From the NCBI GenBank assembly GCA_002452405.1, contig DKFP01000003.1, forward strand, positions 1-53,123: a stretch of 53,123 nt of DNA, written 5' to 3'. The translations under genes were made by a program, and so were the position numbers. Of the stretch, positions 41,135 through 49,832 are shown one piece after another; positions within the stretch are counted from its first letter, which is position 1; each line of letters starts with the position of its first letter. The notes beneath the pieces are model-generated. The model had not been told where the DNA came from. It searched no databases and saw only the letters and a list, made by a program, of their open reading frames with translations. Source of the stretch: Deferribacteraceae bacterium UBA6793 (GTDB lineage: Bacteria; Chrysiogenota; Deferribacteres; Deferribacterales; Geovibrionaceae).

Positions 41135-41989
41135 ATGGAATTATCTATAGACCTGTTAAGAACTTTTGTCACTGTTGCCAAAGTGAACAGTTATACCAAG
41201 GCGTCATGTATTCTCAACATGACCCAGTCCGCTGTGAGTATGCAGATGAAACGGCTGGAGGATCAGACGGGAAATCTGTTCATAAAGCAGGGCAGGAGGT
41301 TCACCATAAGTCCCACGGGCGAACGGCTGCTTGAGCACGCTGTGCGTATTCTGAAAGCCCATGACGACGCTCTCTGTGTTCTGGCAAATCCCGACATACA
41401 CGACCACATCCGCGTCGGCTCGCCTGAGCTTTACGCATCATCAGTTCTGCCTAATGCGCTGCGCAGGTTCTATGCTAAATTTCCCAACAGCCGAATAGAT
41501 TTTTCCACACAGACGAAAGAATCCATGCTCCGCAGGATAGACAGCGGCGATCTGGACATAGCAATCTGTGCGGATATGCCGGAACCCTATGAAAAGATAT
41601 ATTCCGAGAAGATAGTGTGGGTCGCGTCCGGATGCAGAGCAGCAACCCGTATGGAACCGCTGCCACTCGCTGTCTACCCGGAAGGATGCCACATCAGAAG
41701 ATGGAGCATAAACGCTCTGGAAGCCTCCGGCATCCCCTATCGCATATCATTCGTGGCAAGCAGCGTTTTCGCGCTTCTTTCCGCCGTCCGTGCGGGGATA
41801 GCAGTTTCTCCGGTGGGCATGTCGCGTATCCAGGGCGAAGAGGAGTTGTACAATGTTCTGACGGACATGCCGCAGCTTCCGGACAACACTCTGTCCATAG
41901 TAACAACACAGAACCTGCGCTCACAATCGGCGCAGACTCTTATCTCATATATACGGGAAGAATTTCTCCAGCGCTCGAAAATGCTTTAA
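41135..41989 (+). CDS. LysR family transcriptional regulator
   Basis: A 284-residue regulator. The N-terminal winged helix-turn-helix (about residues 4-62) reads LLRTFVTVAKVNSYTKASCILNM then QSAVSMQMKRLEDQTGNLF. The rest is a type 2 periplasmic-binding fold that would sense a small effector. GTP-like motifs are absent. The ATG at 41135 starts near the dyad at 41072. It may regulate the divergent CMD-family gene, the thioesterase and the nitroreductase that follow. The effector is unknown. The thioesterase start is 12 nt downstream. Confidence 0.9.
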   Translation: MELSIDLLRTFVTVAKVNSYTKASCILNMTQSAVSMQMKRLEDQTGNLFIKQGRRFTISPTGERLLEHAVRILKAHDDALCVLANPDIHDHIRVGSPELYASSVLPNALRRFYAKFPNSRIDFSTQTKESMLRRIDSGDLDIAICADMPEPYEKIYSEKIVWVASGCRAATRMEPLPLAVYPEGCHIRRWSINALEASGIPYRISFVASSVFALLSAVRAGIAVSPVGMSRIQGEEELYNVLTDMPQLPDNTLSIVTTQNLRSQSAQTLISYIREEFLQRSKML

Positions 41990-42000
41990 AAGGAGGATAG

Positions 42001-42403
42001 ATGAAAGATTATAAATTCTGTCTTGATTTCAAAGTCAGAGATTACGAATGTGACATGGAGGGTATCGTCAACAACGCCACTTACATGAACTATCTCGAAC
42101 ACGCCCGCCACGAGTTTCTGCACACTATATATAGGCATAGATTTCGCAGAGATGACCGCGCGCGGCATAATCATGGTTGTGACCCGTGCGGAGCTTGAAT
42201 ACAAAGCGTCACTGAAAAGCGGTGATCTGTTCAGGGTTTGCGTGGACGTTGAAAGGGAATCGAAGCTGCGTTTCACCTTCGTACAGGACATTTTTAAATC
42301 CGACGGCAAACTTGTTCTGAAGGGACGTGTTACCGGAACCGCCGTAAACAGCAAAGGAAGACCCGAAATGCCTGCCGAGATTGAGCGTGCATTCGGGATA
42401 TAA
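42001..42403 (+). pseudogene. 4HBT (YbgC-like) thioesterase interrupted at a TA repeat
   Basis: A hotdog-fold acyl-CoA thioesterase split between two frames. The first part, MKDYKFCLDFKVRDYECDME, then GIVNNATYMNYLEHARHEFL, shows the family Asp/Tyr/AR residues; the frame then fails at 42126-42133, TATATATA. The second frame resumes with GIDFAEMTARGIIMVVTRAE and runs to 42403. Deleting two TA units or adding one would restore a protein of 132-134 residues, the normal length. A GGAGG precedes the ATG. It may be a recent pseudogene, a phase-variable gene or a sequence error. It lies 12 nt after the LysR gene. Confidence 0.8.
42126..42133 (+). repeat. (TA)4 tract at the thioesterase frameshift
   Basis: Eight bases of TA repeat sit exactly where the thioesterase changes frame. 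Two or five units would keep the frame; four do not. Confidence 0.7.
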
Positions 42404-42414
42404 CGAGGTAATAT

Positions 42415-43236
42415 ATGTTAAATTTTATTGTCAGCGAATCAAAATGTACATCATGCAGAGCCTGCGTGACAGACTGCCCCGCAATGATCATCGAGCTTGA
42501 GGACAGAATACCCTTTATAAAGCCCGAAAATGAGAAAAAATGTTATAAATGCCAGCACTGTCTGGCGATATGCCCCACGGCGGCTGTATCCATTCTGGGC
42601 GTTGATCCGGAAACCTGCGTAAGCCCTGACAAAGCAGCGGGCTTTGAACAGGTTGATGCTCTTATCCGCACAAGACGCTCCGTGCGCCGTTTCAAAAACG
42701 CGGACGTGGACGCGGCAACTATGGACAAAATAGCGAAAGCCGCCGCAAATGCGCCCACAGGTAAAAATGACCATCAGGTGCAGCTTGTTGTTGTGGACAG
42801 CAGAGAGCAGATGAACAAATTCAAAGAAATGGTAATCTCCATTATTGAAAAGGCGGACAAAGAGGGCAGACTGGACGAACACAGCGCCATTTTCGCCGTT
42901 ATGGCAAGGCACTTCAGAAACGGAAAGGACATCATTTTCCGCGGCGCGCCCCACATAATGTTCTCTGTCACACCGAAATCCGCACCGACCCCTGTTGCCG
43001 ACGGCTTCATTGCCCTCAGCTATGCGGAACTCGCCGCCGGTTCACTCAACATCGGTACAGTATGGGCGGGATTTGTTATGTGGCTGGTAGCTGCATTTCC
43101 CGAAATACTCACAAACATCGGCATAGACGACGATATGCAGGTCTCCTATGCTCTGCTTTTCGGTGAGCCCGCCATCAAATATTACAGAGGCGTTAAAAGA
43201 GACGAAATTACTGTCAGAAAAGTGAATCTCTCCTAA
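42415..43236 (+). CDS. Ferredoxin-nitroreductase fusion protein
   Basis: A 273-residue protein. Residues about 1-60 are a 2[4Fe-4S] ferredoxin domain with CTSCRACVTDCP and CYKCQHCLAICP. The rest is an FMN nitroreductase domain (RTRRSVRRF near residue 82, APTGKNDHQVQLVV near 112, GTVWAGF near 214). Electrons would pass from the clusters to FMN and then to an unknown acceptor. Such fusions are common in anaerobes. GAGGT precedes the ATG, 11 nt after the thioesterase. The pair may form one operon with the LysR gene. Confidence 0.92.
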   Translation: MLNFIVSESKCTSCRACVTDCPAMIIELEDRIPFIKPENEKKCYKCQHCLAICPTAAVSILGVDPETCVSPDKAAGFEQVDALIRTRRSVRRFKNADVDAATMDKIAKAAANAPTGKNDHQVQLVVVDSREQMNKFKEMVISIIEKADKEGRLDEHSAIFAVMARHFRNGKDIIFRGAPHIMFSVTPKSAPTPVADGFIALSYAELAAGSLNIGTVWAGFVMWLVAAFPEILTNIGIDDDMQVSYALLFGEPAIKYYRGVKRDEITVRKVNLS

Positions 43237-43249
43237 CATCGTTATTTGC

Positions 43250-43276
43250 GGGCGGACTGCCGATTGCGGTCTGCCC
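43250..43276 (+). other. Strong hairpin after the nitroreductase gene
   Basis: GGGCGGACTGC and GCGGTCTGCCC form an 11-bp stem with two G-T pairs and a 5-nt loop, 13 nt after the stop codon. It is followed by AAATAAA, not by T, so it may protect the transcript end rather than terminate alone. Confidence 0.5.
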
Positions 43277-43381
43277 AAATAAACTTGCGAACGGTAAATT
43301 TCTCTGTTACTTTTTCGTTATGATACGGTCATTTTGCTCAAACTGCCACAGGCAGAGGGTTTAAAGCCGTTAACCGGAATT

Positions 43382-43462
43382 CGTCCCCCAAGGGGACGGC
43401 AGAGATCGGACACCGCTCAACTTTCGCCATGACCGGTTTTCGATTGGAATGGCATGGCGAAA
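43382..43462 (+). promoter_or_regulatory. Folded leader upstream of the RRM protein gene
   Basis: Two hairpins lie in the leader: CGTCCCC-CAA-GGGGACG (43382-43398), and TTTCGCCATG (43422-43431) with CATGGCGAAA (43453-43462), a perfect 10-bp stem with a 21-nt loop. They end 27 nt before the ATG and suggest RNA-level control, possibly self-control by the RNA-binding product. No riboswitch class was recognised. Confidence 0.5.
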
Positions 43463-43489
43463 TAAGTTTATAGGACTAGCAGAAGTATC

Positions 43490-43828
43490 ATGAACATCTA
43501 TGTTGGAAACCTTCCTTACAAAGCCACTGAGGACGAACTGCGCAACATGTTCGAATCCTTCGGCGATGTAAGCTCTGTGAGGATCATCACAGACCACGAA
43601 AACGGACGCTCAAAAGGCTTCGCTTTCGTAGAAATGGCAAATGATGAGCAGGCGGCAGCCGCCATCGAAGAACTGAACGGCGTTGACTTCATAGGCAGAC
43701 CCCTTACTGTTAATGAGGCGCGCCCCAGACAGGAACGCTCCAGCGGAGACAGAGACAGATCCAGAGGCGGCGGACGACCCAACCCCCGCGAAGGACGCGG
43801 CGGATACGGCGGCGGAAACCGCTATTGA
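43490..43828 (+). CDS. RNA-binding protein with one RRM domain
   Basis: A 112-residue protein: an RRM at residues 1-80 with RNP2 (IYVGNL) and RNP1 (KGFAFVEM), then an Arg/Gly-rich tail (RDRSRGGGRPNPREGRGGYG). The arrangement matches the small RRM proteins common in cyanobacteria and several other phyla, which bind RNA in the cytoplasm and are often cold-induced. Targets are unknown. The ribosome binding site is weak, and the leader folds strongly, so translation may be controlled. Transcription ends at the hairpin at 43891. Confidence 0.92.
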   Translation: MNIYVGNLPYKATEDELRNMFESFGDVSSVRIITDHENGRSKGFAFVEMANDEQAAAAIEELNGVDFIGRPLTVNEARPRQERSSGDRDRSRGGGRPNPREGRGGYGGGNRY

Positions 43829-43890
43829 CAGCAGTTTTGAGACAGCACCGCTGTCTTTGGAACGAGCTGTACACCACCATTTAAAAAAAT

Positions 43891-43915
43891 GCCGGAGCAG
43901 TTTTTCTGTTCCGGC
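43891..43915. terminator. Bidirectional terminator, RRM gene and gpx
   Basis: GCCGGAGCAG and CTGTTCCGGC form a 10-bp stem with one G-T pair and a TTTTT loop. It is preceded by seven A and followed by TTTATATTTTTA, so it can terminate on both strands. It abuts the gpx stop codon. Confidence 0.8.
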
Positions 43916-43916
43916 T

Positions 43917-44402
43917 TTATATTTTTATCAGCTCGTCCGCAATATACCCGCGGATACTGTCCGGCGTCCTTGTGGATGCAAACCGGAGCACGCGGTTTCT
44001 GTCGCGGCTTATGAGAAATTTCGTGAAATTCCACTTTATTTCTTTTGTTCCCATGGTTCCCGGAGCCAGCTCTTTCAGCTCTCTAAACAGAGGGTTCACA
44101 TTTTCACCGTTTACATCGACTTTCTGAAACACGGGAAAGGTCACGGTGTAATTACATTCCAGAAAATTCTCTATCTCATCCGCCGTTCCGGGTTCCTGTT
44201 CGCCGAACTGATTGCAGGGAAACGCAAGGATAACAAATCCATCGTCCCTGAACTGTCTGTAGATCTCCTCCAGACCTTCGTACTGCGGAGTGAAACCGCA
44301 TCTGCTCGCAGTGTTCACAACGAGAACGACCTTACCGTCATATTCCGTAAGGTCCTGCATATGTCCGTTCAGCAGCGGAAAAGTATAATTCATCGATAAC
44401 AT
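43917..44402 (-). CDS. Glutathione peroxidase-like protein
   Basis: A 161-residue protein of the GPx family. The active Cys lies in NTASRCGFTPQYEGLE (about residue 35). The Gln and Trp partners are in FPCNQFG (about residue 80) and WNFTKFL (about residue 128). A second Cys in the same FPCNQFG region suggests that thioredoxin, not glutathione, is the reductant, as in many bacterial members; this is inferred. The ATG at 44402 has AGGAG 6 nt upstream. The gene stands alone between two rightward genes. Confidence 0.92.
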   Translation of the reverse strand: MLSMNYTFPLLNGHMQDLTEYDGKVVLVVNTASRCGFTPQYEGLEEIYRQFRDDGFVILAFPCNQFGEQEPGTADEIENFLECNYTVTFPVFQKVDVNGENVNPLFRELKELAPGTMGTKEIKWNFTKFLISRDRNRVLRFASTRTPDSIRGYIADELIKI

Positions 44403-44527
44403 AAAATTCTCCTATAAATATAATATCATGCAGTTTTTTTTATGCGCAATGTGCTTTTTCCCCTGAACGTGCTTGACAGTTTCACAATCATGACGAATAT
44501 ATTCATAGACACAGACAGGAGGAGATA

Positions 44528-45862
44528 TTGAGGCGCTTTGCTGTCCTTATTTTTTTATTGATGCCGCTCATGATTTCCGCGCAGGAGAACATTCTTACAC
44601 TGACAACCGTCATAGACGCATCCCTTGCGCAGGACGCGGAGTATAACCTTGTCAAACAGGACAGAGACGCAGCAGTTGAAAAAATTGACGAGGCGCTGGA
44701 CACCTTTGTTCCCAGCGTGCGGGCGTCCGCGACAATGAGTTCCGCAGACAAATCCAGAGACGATTTCAAAGATATACCGCTTTATAAAGTACCCAGCGCA
44801 AAGGTACGTCTGAGTCAGGTTCTCTTCTCCGATTCCAAACTCGCAGCCATGTCCACCAACGAGAACAGAGCGAAGGCTCAGAGACTGGTTGCGGAGGTCC
44901 TGCGTATGGATATGATAGCCGATTCCGCAAAAAGATACTGTAACGTGCTGAGATACCGTGCCCTGCTGAACGCATACGCCGACGCCAACAGACATTTTAC
45001 CGCCGCCGCTGTAAAATTTAAGATAAAGCAGAAATACAGCCTTGCCCCCCCGGCAGAACGGCAGTCCCTCGAAGCTGTGCTGAGCGATCTGACGCTTGTG
45101 ACCGAAATACAGGACATCGCGAATTACTCCTTTCTGCCATATTCGTCCATTTTCGCGTCCCCTCTAAACACTGAACTGGCACTCCTGTTCTCCACAGAAG
45201 GTGTCAACCCGGAAACCGTCATCTCAAAATTCACAGAAAAAGCGCTGGCATCTTCGCCCCAGCTTCTTGCTCTGGACGAGTTTATAAAGATTAACAGACG
45301 TGACATTCTTTCAGCCCAGAGAAAATTCTCTGTTCCGGACGTCAGCGTTACCGGGGAATACACTCGATATTTTGAAGGCGATCAGACAGATCCGGAATTT
45401 TTCAAGACGCTGGACGAAAACCAGTGGAACATGAGCCTTAAACTCACAATTCCGCTTTTCGACGGCACAAAAAAACAGAACGAGCTTTCTGAAAAACAGT
45501 CGGAACTGCTGACATATTTCAACAGAAAAGCTCAGATTAAAGAACTGGTCAAAGAAAACGTCGCACAGGTCGTGGACAAGGCGATGCTCGCAGGACGCGA
45601 TTATGCCTTAAAAAAGGATGCCCTTCAAAAAGCCGAGGAAAAATTTCAGGAACTTCCAAAACTCAGAAAATATTCTGAATCGAAAGCCCTCATCATGCAG
45701 CATTTCACTGCGCAGCAGAGATTTATCGAGTCAGAGTACACATTCATGACCTCTCTGCTGGACGTTCAGCGTGCATACGGTAAATTCTTCTTTTACAACG
45801 ACGACGAAAGCGATAAACGGTTTATGGACGACCTGCTGTCAGAATTTCAAATCAGCCGGTGA
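44528..45862 (+). CDS. TolC-like outer membrane efflux protein
   Basis: A 444-residue exported protein with a signal peptide (MRRFAVLIFLLMPLMISA) and two long helical repeats, as in TolC, with high Ala, Gln and Lys content and the segment NQWNMSLKLTIPLFDGTKK typical of the OEP family. It would form an outer-membrane channel for a tripartite efflux or type I secretion system. No pump or membrane fusion gene is adjacent. The start is TTG at 44528 behind GGAGGAG. Its end overlaps the convergent aminotransferase by 11 nt. Confidence 0.82.
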   Translation: MRRFAVLIFLLMPLMISAQENILTLTTVIDASLAQDAEYNLVKQDRDAAVEKIDEALDTFVPSVRASATMSSADKSRDDFKDIPLYKVPSAKVRLSQVLFSDSKLAAMSTNENRAKAQRLVAEVLRMDMIADSAKRYCNVLRYRALLNAYADANRHFTAAAVKFKIKQKYSLAPPAERQSLEAVLSDLTLVTEIQDIANYSFLPYSSIFASPLNTELALLFSTEGVNPETVISKFTEKALASSPQLLALDEFIKINRRDILSAQRKFSVPDVSVTGEYTRYFEGDQTDPEFFKTLDENQWNMSLKLTIPLFDGTKKQNELSEKQSELLTYFNRKAQIKELVKENVAQVVDKAMLAGRDYALKKDALQKAEEKFQELPKLRKYSESKALIMQHFTAQQRFIESEYTFMTSLLDVQRAYGKFFFYNDDESDKRFMDDLLSEFQISR

Positions 45863-46967
45863 TATCCAGAACCCCGATTATCTCTGCGGCAACAGCACGC
45901 ACCTGTTCGTCTGTCATCTGCGAACTCGAAGGCAGACACAACCCCATACCGAACAGCCTTTCAGAAACTCCGTTTACATATTTTTCCGAATCAGCAAACA
46001 CAGGCTGGGTGTGCATAGGCTTCCACAGAGGACGGGTCTCTATCCCCTGATTTGCCAGTTTCACCATAAGTTTTTTCGGCTCAATGCTATCGAAAAGCGC
46101 CGCAGTCAGCCAGCGGTTGCCCCTTGCTTTACTGTGCTGAGGCATCAGTTTTATACGTCCGTCGCCTGCGAAAGCCTTTTCGTATTCAGCAAATATGCGC
46201 CTTCGCGCCGCTATGCGTTCATTCGCAAGCTCCATCTGGGCAAGCCCAACCGCCGCATGCAGGTTGCTCATGCGATAATTATATCCGATACTGTTGTGCT
46301 CGTGGTGCATCATAGGCTCGCGGGCGTTGGATGCATAATAGGATGCTGTTTCTATGAGGTGTTTGTCGTCTGTGACCAGTATACCGCCGCCGCCTGAGGT
46401 CAGCAGCTTGTTGCCCGCAAACGAAAATATCCCAGCTGTGCCGAAAGTTCCACACTGTCTCTCGTTGTATGAGGCGCCTATCGCCTCAGCCGAATCTTCG
46501 ATAACCATCACGCCAAACCGTCCGCAAACCATTATTATGTCGTCCATATTCGCCGGCTGTCCGTAGATATGTGTAAGAATGAGCGCTTTCGGGCGTTTGC
46601 TGCGCGCTTTCAGAAAATCTTCAAGGAGGTTCGGGTCGAGGTTCCATGTGCTCTCTTCGCTGTCGATGAATACCGGATTTGCGCCTACGTATGCTATCGG
46701 CGCTGCGGAACCTATATATGTGAAGGTTGACGCGAGCACGTCGTCCCCTTTACCTATTCCGACTGCGAGCAGAGCGAGATGAAGCGCGGACGTGCCGTTT
46801 ATTACAGCCAGAGCATATTTCGCACCTGTGAGTTTCCGTACGGCATACTCAAATTCCGGAATATACTTGCCGACCGAACCGATATTTCTGTTCTCCATAG
46901 CCTCTGCAATATATTTCAGTTCCCTTTTATCGTCGCTGAGGTGTGGTATGGAAAGGTTGTATTTCAT
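45852..46967 (-). CDS. DegT/DnrJ/EryC1/StrS family aminotransferase
   Basis: A 371-residue PLP-dependent sugar aminotransferase. The PLP Lys lies in FSFAGNKLLTSGGGG (about residue 182), VIEDSAEAIGASY is the conserved Asp region, and NYRMSNLHAAVGLAQME is typical. Such enzymes aminate 4-keto or 3-keto nucleotide sugars for surface glycans. The opening (RNIGSVGKYIPEFE) and the ending LCLPSSSQMTDEQV resemble LegC/PglE-like members, so a legionaminic acid-type or bacillosamine-type sugar is possible. Flagellar glycosylation would suit its place next to flagellar genes, but this is inference. Confidence 0.88.
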   Translation of the reverse strand: MKYNLSIPHLSDDKRELKYIAEAMENRNIGSVGKYIPEFEYAVRKLTGAKYALAVINGTSALHLALLAVGIGKGDDVLASTFTYIGSAAPIAYVGANPVFIDSEESTWNLDPNLLEDFLKARSKRPKALILTHIYGQPANMDDIIMVCGRFGVMVIEDSAEAIGASYNERQCGTFGTAGIFSFAGNKLLTSGGGGILVTDDKHLIETASYYASNAREPMMHHEHNSIGYNYRMSNLHAAVGLAQMELANERIAARRRIFAEYEKAFAGDGRIKLMPQHSKARGNRWLTAALFDSIEPKKLMVKLANQGIETRPLWKPMHTQPVFADSEKYVNGVSERLFGMGLCLPSSSQMTDEQVRAVAAEIIGVLDITG

Positions 46968-47034
46968 AATAAATCCTTTTCTTTTTCTGAAATAATAGCC
47001 TTTTATCTGTCCGTTTACAACTCAATCGGCAGCA

Positions 47035-47076
47035 TTGCCGAACGGCGCCCCGAAATTCAGTGCGCCGTTGCGGCAA
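47035..47076 (-). terminator. Hairpin after flgI
   Basis: TTGCCG plus AACGGCGC pairs with GCGCCGTT plus CGGCAA, about 14 bp with one bulged base and a 13-nt loop. It begins 11 nt past the flgI stop. No T-run follows, so it may be a Rho-dependent end or a stabilising hairpin. Confidence 0.45.
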
Positions 47077-47086
47077 TTAAGGCACT

Positions 47087-48166
47087 TTACATGAGACTGA
47101 GCTCCCCATGCAGTGCACCGGCGGATTTTATAGCCTGTAATATTGATATCATATCCCGCGGGGTTACTCCGATAGAATTGAGCGCTTTTACAAGGTCACT
47201 TATTTTGAGGGCTTCCGGGATTACCATCAGCTGTCCCTTTTCCTCGTCAACACCCACGTCGGTCTTAACCGCTTTACCATCTGTCGCGTCCTTTTCCCTG
47301 CTGAGATCAACTGTAGACTTAACGGTTATCGTAAGGTTGCCGTGGGACACTGCGACGGTATTAACCCGAACGTCTGCACCCATAACGATTGTTCCTGTTC
47401 TTTCATCTATGACAATTCTGGCAAGGTTTGAAGGCTCTATCTCTGTGTTGAGCACTCTGTCCATAAAGCTGTAAAAACTGCCCTGTTCGCCCTCCGGAAC
47501 GCTTATGACCAGTGTCGAGGGAGATGTTATATTTGCCACCTTATACCCCATCATACCGTTTATGGCGCTTTCCGCTTTCACAATGTTTGACAGGTTGTTA
47601 TCCTTAAAATTGAGCACAATGTTCTTATTGTTCAGCTGATACTGGACTTCCTGTTCGATTATCGCTCCGTTTGGTATCATACCGACAGTCGGATGGTTTT
47701 TCACTGTTTTAGCACCCGATTCAGCAACGTTCATTCCGCCGACAGATATCGGTCCCTGCGCGACTGCGTACACCATACCGTTTGCCGCGCTGAGAGGCGT
47801 CATGAGCAGGGTACCGCCCTCAAGACTCTTCGAATCCCCAACGGACGAAACCACAACGTCCATCTTTGAACCGGATCTGCCGAAGGGAGGAAGTTTTGCA
47901 GTAACCATCACGGCTGCAACGTTTTTTATTTTAATCTCGTTTTTTGAAACGGATACGCCCATCCGCTCCATCATGTTTACAAGAGATTGTGTTGTGAAAG
48001 CAGTTCCGCTCTTGTCGCCGGTGCCATTAAGCCCGACTACAAGCCCATAGCCCAAAAGCTGGTTGTCCCTCAGACCTTCCACATTCGATATATCCCTTAT
48101 CTTAACCAGTGAATGCGCGTTCTGCACGAACAGAAAAAATATCAGAACAGGTAATAATCTTTTCAT
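47087..48166 (-). CDS. flgI: Flagellar P-ring protein FlgI
   Basis: A 359-residue periplasmic protein that forms the ring around the rod in the peptidoglycan layer. It has a signal peptide (MKRLLPVLIFFLFVQNAHS) and the FlgI signatures VKIRDISNVEGLRDNQLLGY, GYGLVVGLNGTGD, and the C-terminal EEKGQLMVIPEALKISDLVKALN. Length is normal. The ATG at 48166 follows GAGGGTG; the longer frame to 48214 lies in flgA. It follows flgA by 10 nt. The usual flgJ does not follow. Confidence 0.95.
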   Translation of the reverse strand: MKRLLPVLIFFLFVQNAHSLVKIRDISNVEGLRDNQLLGYGLVVGLNGTGDKSGTAFTTQSLVNMMERMGVSVSKNEIKIKNVAAVMVTAKLPPFGRSGSKMDVVVSSVGDSKSLEGGTLLMTPLSAANGMVYAVAQGPISVGGMNVAESGAKTVKNHPTVGMIPNGAIIEQEVQYQLNNKNIVLNFKDNNLSNIVKAESAINGMMGYKVANITSPSTLVISVPEGEQGSFYSFMDRVLNTEIEPSNLARIVIDERTGTIVMGADVRVNTVAVSHGNLTITVKSTVDLSREKDATDGKAVKTDVGVDEEKGQLMVIPEALKISDLVKALNSIGVTPRDMISILQAIKSAGALHGELSLM

Positions 48167-48176
48167 TTGAACACCC

Positions 48177-49037
48177 TCATTGCTGTTCCAGAAGCACTTT
48201 TTTAGGCTCAACATAGGTCCCGATGAATATCGCTCCGCTGTTGATATTAACTACGTGTACTTTTTTATTGAGATACGCGTCCTCAAGAAGGGTACCCGTC
48301 ATTGCTTTCGGCTCTTCCTTATCGCTTTGCAGTAAATAGACCGGAGTCCCTTTCGCCGCATCAGGCACCTTGTCCGCCATGTTTTCAGTGATTATCTTTC
48401 CGGCGGCGATACCTGTCCGCGCTGAATAACCTTCTATGCTGTGTAAAAGCTCCCCGCGCGCTCTGAACAGATCCATTTTCTTGCGTTTCACGTTCCTCTC
48501 TGTGAGACGCTCGCCCTTTTCAATTGACTTGACCGCAACGTACCCTTCCGCATACGCAACTATTGAAACGCTGTATGTGTATTTCCTTGCACCGTTGTCC
48601 AGAGTTACTGAGATGTTACCGAATCTGTTTCTCGGAATGTCGATGCTGTACTGCATATTTTCCGGCAGATAATAAGGTCTGCCCAACCTGACCGCCTCTA
48701 TCTCTATCTCCATGTCGGGATACATTATCGCCAGCAGATTTTTCATATCCGCCCTGAGCCTTTCCTCTGTGAGCAGAACGCCCTTTCTCTTGAAAACGAC
48801 TTCCTGAGGTTCTTCTCCCTTCAGACCGTATTTCGATATCAGAGACTGACTCATCAGCCTGTTGACTATTTTCACCTGACCGTAGTCAAGTCCGCAGACA
48901 ACGTTCTCCTCGATATCCGACCCCGCAAAAACATCCGACACCTTTATACACTCGGAATCTATGAGTATCTCATTGCCTATATATGTGTATCCGCTCAACA
49001 TCAGTGCCATGGAAATAAGGAACAGAAGCCTTGTCAT
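48177..49037 (-). CDS. flgA: Flagellar P-ring assembly protein FlgA
   Basis: A 286-residue exported protein with a signal segment (RLLFLISMALMLSGYTYI). The middle and C-terminal parts carry an SAF-like domain: AVKSIEKGERLTERNVKRKK and ARTGIAAGKIITENM are recognisable. FlgA is a periplasmic chaperone for P-ring assembly by FlgI, which is the next gene. Sequence is more diverged than its neighbours, as usual for FlgA. It begins 6 nt after flgG. Confidence 0.88.
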   Translation of the reverse strand: MTRLLFLISMALMLSGYTYIGNEILIDSECIKVSDVFAGSDIEENVVCGLDYGQVKIVNRLMSQSLISKYGLKGEEPQEVVFKRKGVLLTEERLRADMKNLLAIMYPDMEIEIEAVRLGRPYYLPENMQYSIDIPRNRFGNISVTLDNGARKYTYSVSIVAYAEGYVAVKSIEKGERLTERNVKRKKMDLFRARGELLHSIEGYSARTGIAAGKIITENMADKVPDAAKGTPVYLLQSDKEEPKAMTGTLLEDAYLNKKVHVVNINSGAIFIGTYVEPKKVLLEQQ

Positions 49038-49043
49038 AATCTT

Positions 49044-49832
49044 TTACCTTTTCAAGCTATTAAGTATCTGAAGCATGTCGTCCGACGTCTGAATCGCCTT
49101 TGAATTGATCTCATATGCCCGCTGCGCGGTTATCATGTTGACCATATCCTCAACAACGCTGACGTTGGACATCTCAAGAGTCCCCTGTTCAACCGACCCG
49201 AAATTTGATTCTCCGGGCACACCTGTGACAGCCTCTCCGCTGGCTCCTGTCGGCATAAAGAAATTCCTTCCGATGGATTTCAGACCAGACGGATTTATGA
49301 AGTTCGCCAGCTCAATCTGCCCGACCTCCTGCGGCTCGGTCTCCCCGGTTATGCTCACACTTATAGTTCCATCCTCTCCGATGGATATGGAGTATGTGTT
49401 GTCGGGAATCGTTACCGCAGGTTCCAGAAGATACCCGTTCTCATTCGTAAGGTTTCCGTTTGCGTCTATCTTCAATGAGCCGGATCGTGTGTAGCCTATA
49501 TCACCGTTGGGAAGGCTGAATTGGAAATACCCCTTTCCCTGAATAGCGACGTCTGTCTCAACCGACGTGGTTTGCAGACTGCCCTGTGTATGAACCTTTT
49601 CCACCGCGGATATCTTTGTTCCCAGACCTATCTCTATCCCTGTCGGGTGTGAAAGCCCGGCGGCGGAATATGTACCCGCGGCCTTCAGCTCCTGATACAT
49701 CAGGTCCTGAAAAAATGCTCTGGACTTTTTAAATCCGGCAGTGTTCACATTCGCAAGGTTGTTTGAAAGTACGTCGATGTTCATCTGCTGGGCGGTCATG
49801 CCCGATGCCGCCGACCATAGTGACCTTTGCAT
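49044..49832 (-). CDS. flgG: Flagellar distal rod protein FlgG
   Basis: A 262-residue axial protein. The N-terminus (LWSAASGMTAQQMNIDVLSNNLANVNTAGFK, about residues 4-34) is characteristic of FlgG, and the C-terminus VVEDMVNMITAQRAYEINSK matches. It forms the distal rod inside the P- and L-rings. It precedes flgA and flgI in the usual order, but flgF is absent before it and flgH lies further upstream. A GGAG-type site precedes the ATG. Confidence 0.95.
   Translation of the reverse strand: MQRSLWSAASGMTAQQMNIDVLSNNLANVNTAGFKKSRAFFQDLMYQELKAAGTYSAAGLSHPTGIEIGLGTKISAVEKVHTQGSLQTTSVETDVAIQGKGYFQFSLPNGDIGYTRSGSLKIDANGNLTNENGYLLEPAVTIPDNTYSISIGEDGTISVSITGETEPQEVGQIELANFINPSGLKSIGRNFFMPTGASGEAVTGVPGESNFGSVEQGTLEMSNVSVVEDMVNMITAQRAYEINSKAIQTSDDMLQILNSLKR

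Noticed and set aside
43910..44399. Long plus-strand open frame over the gpx gene (part of 43713-44399)
   Set aside because: It is antisense to a well-supported glutathione peroxidase-like gene, and its own sequence shows no family features.
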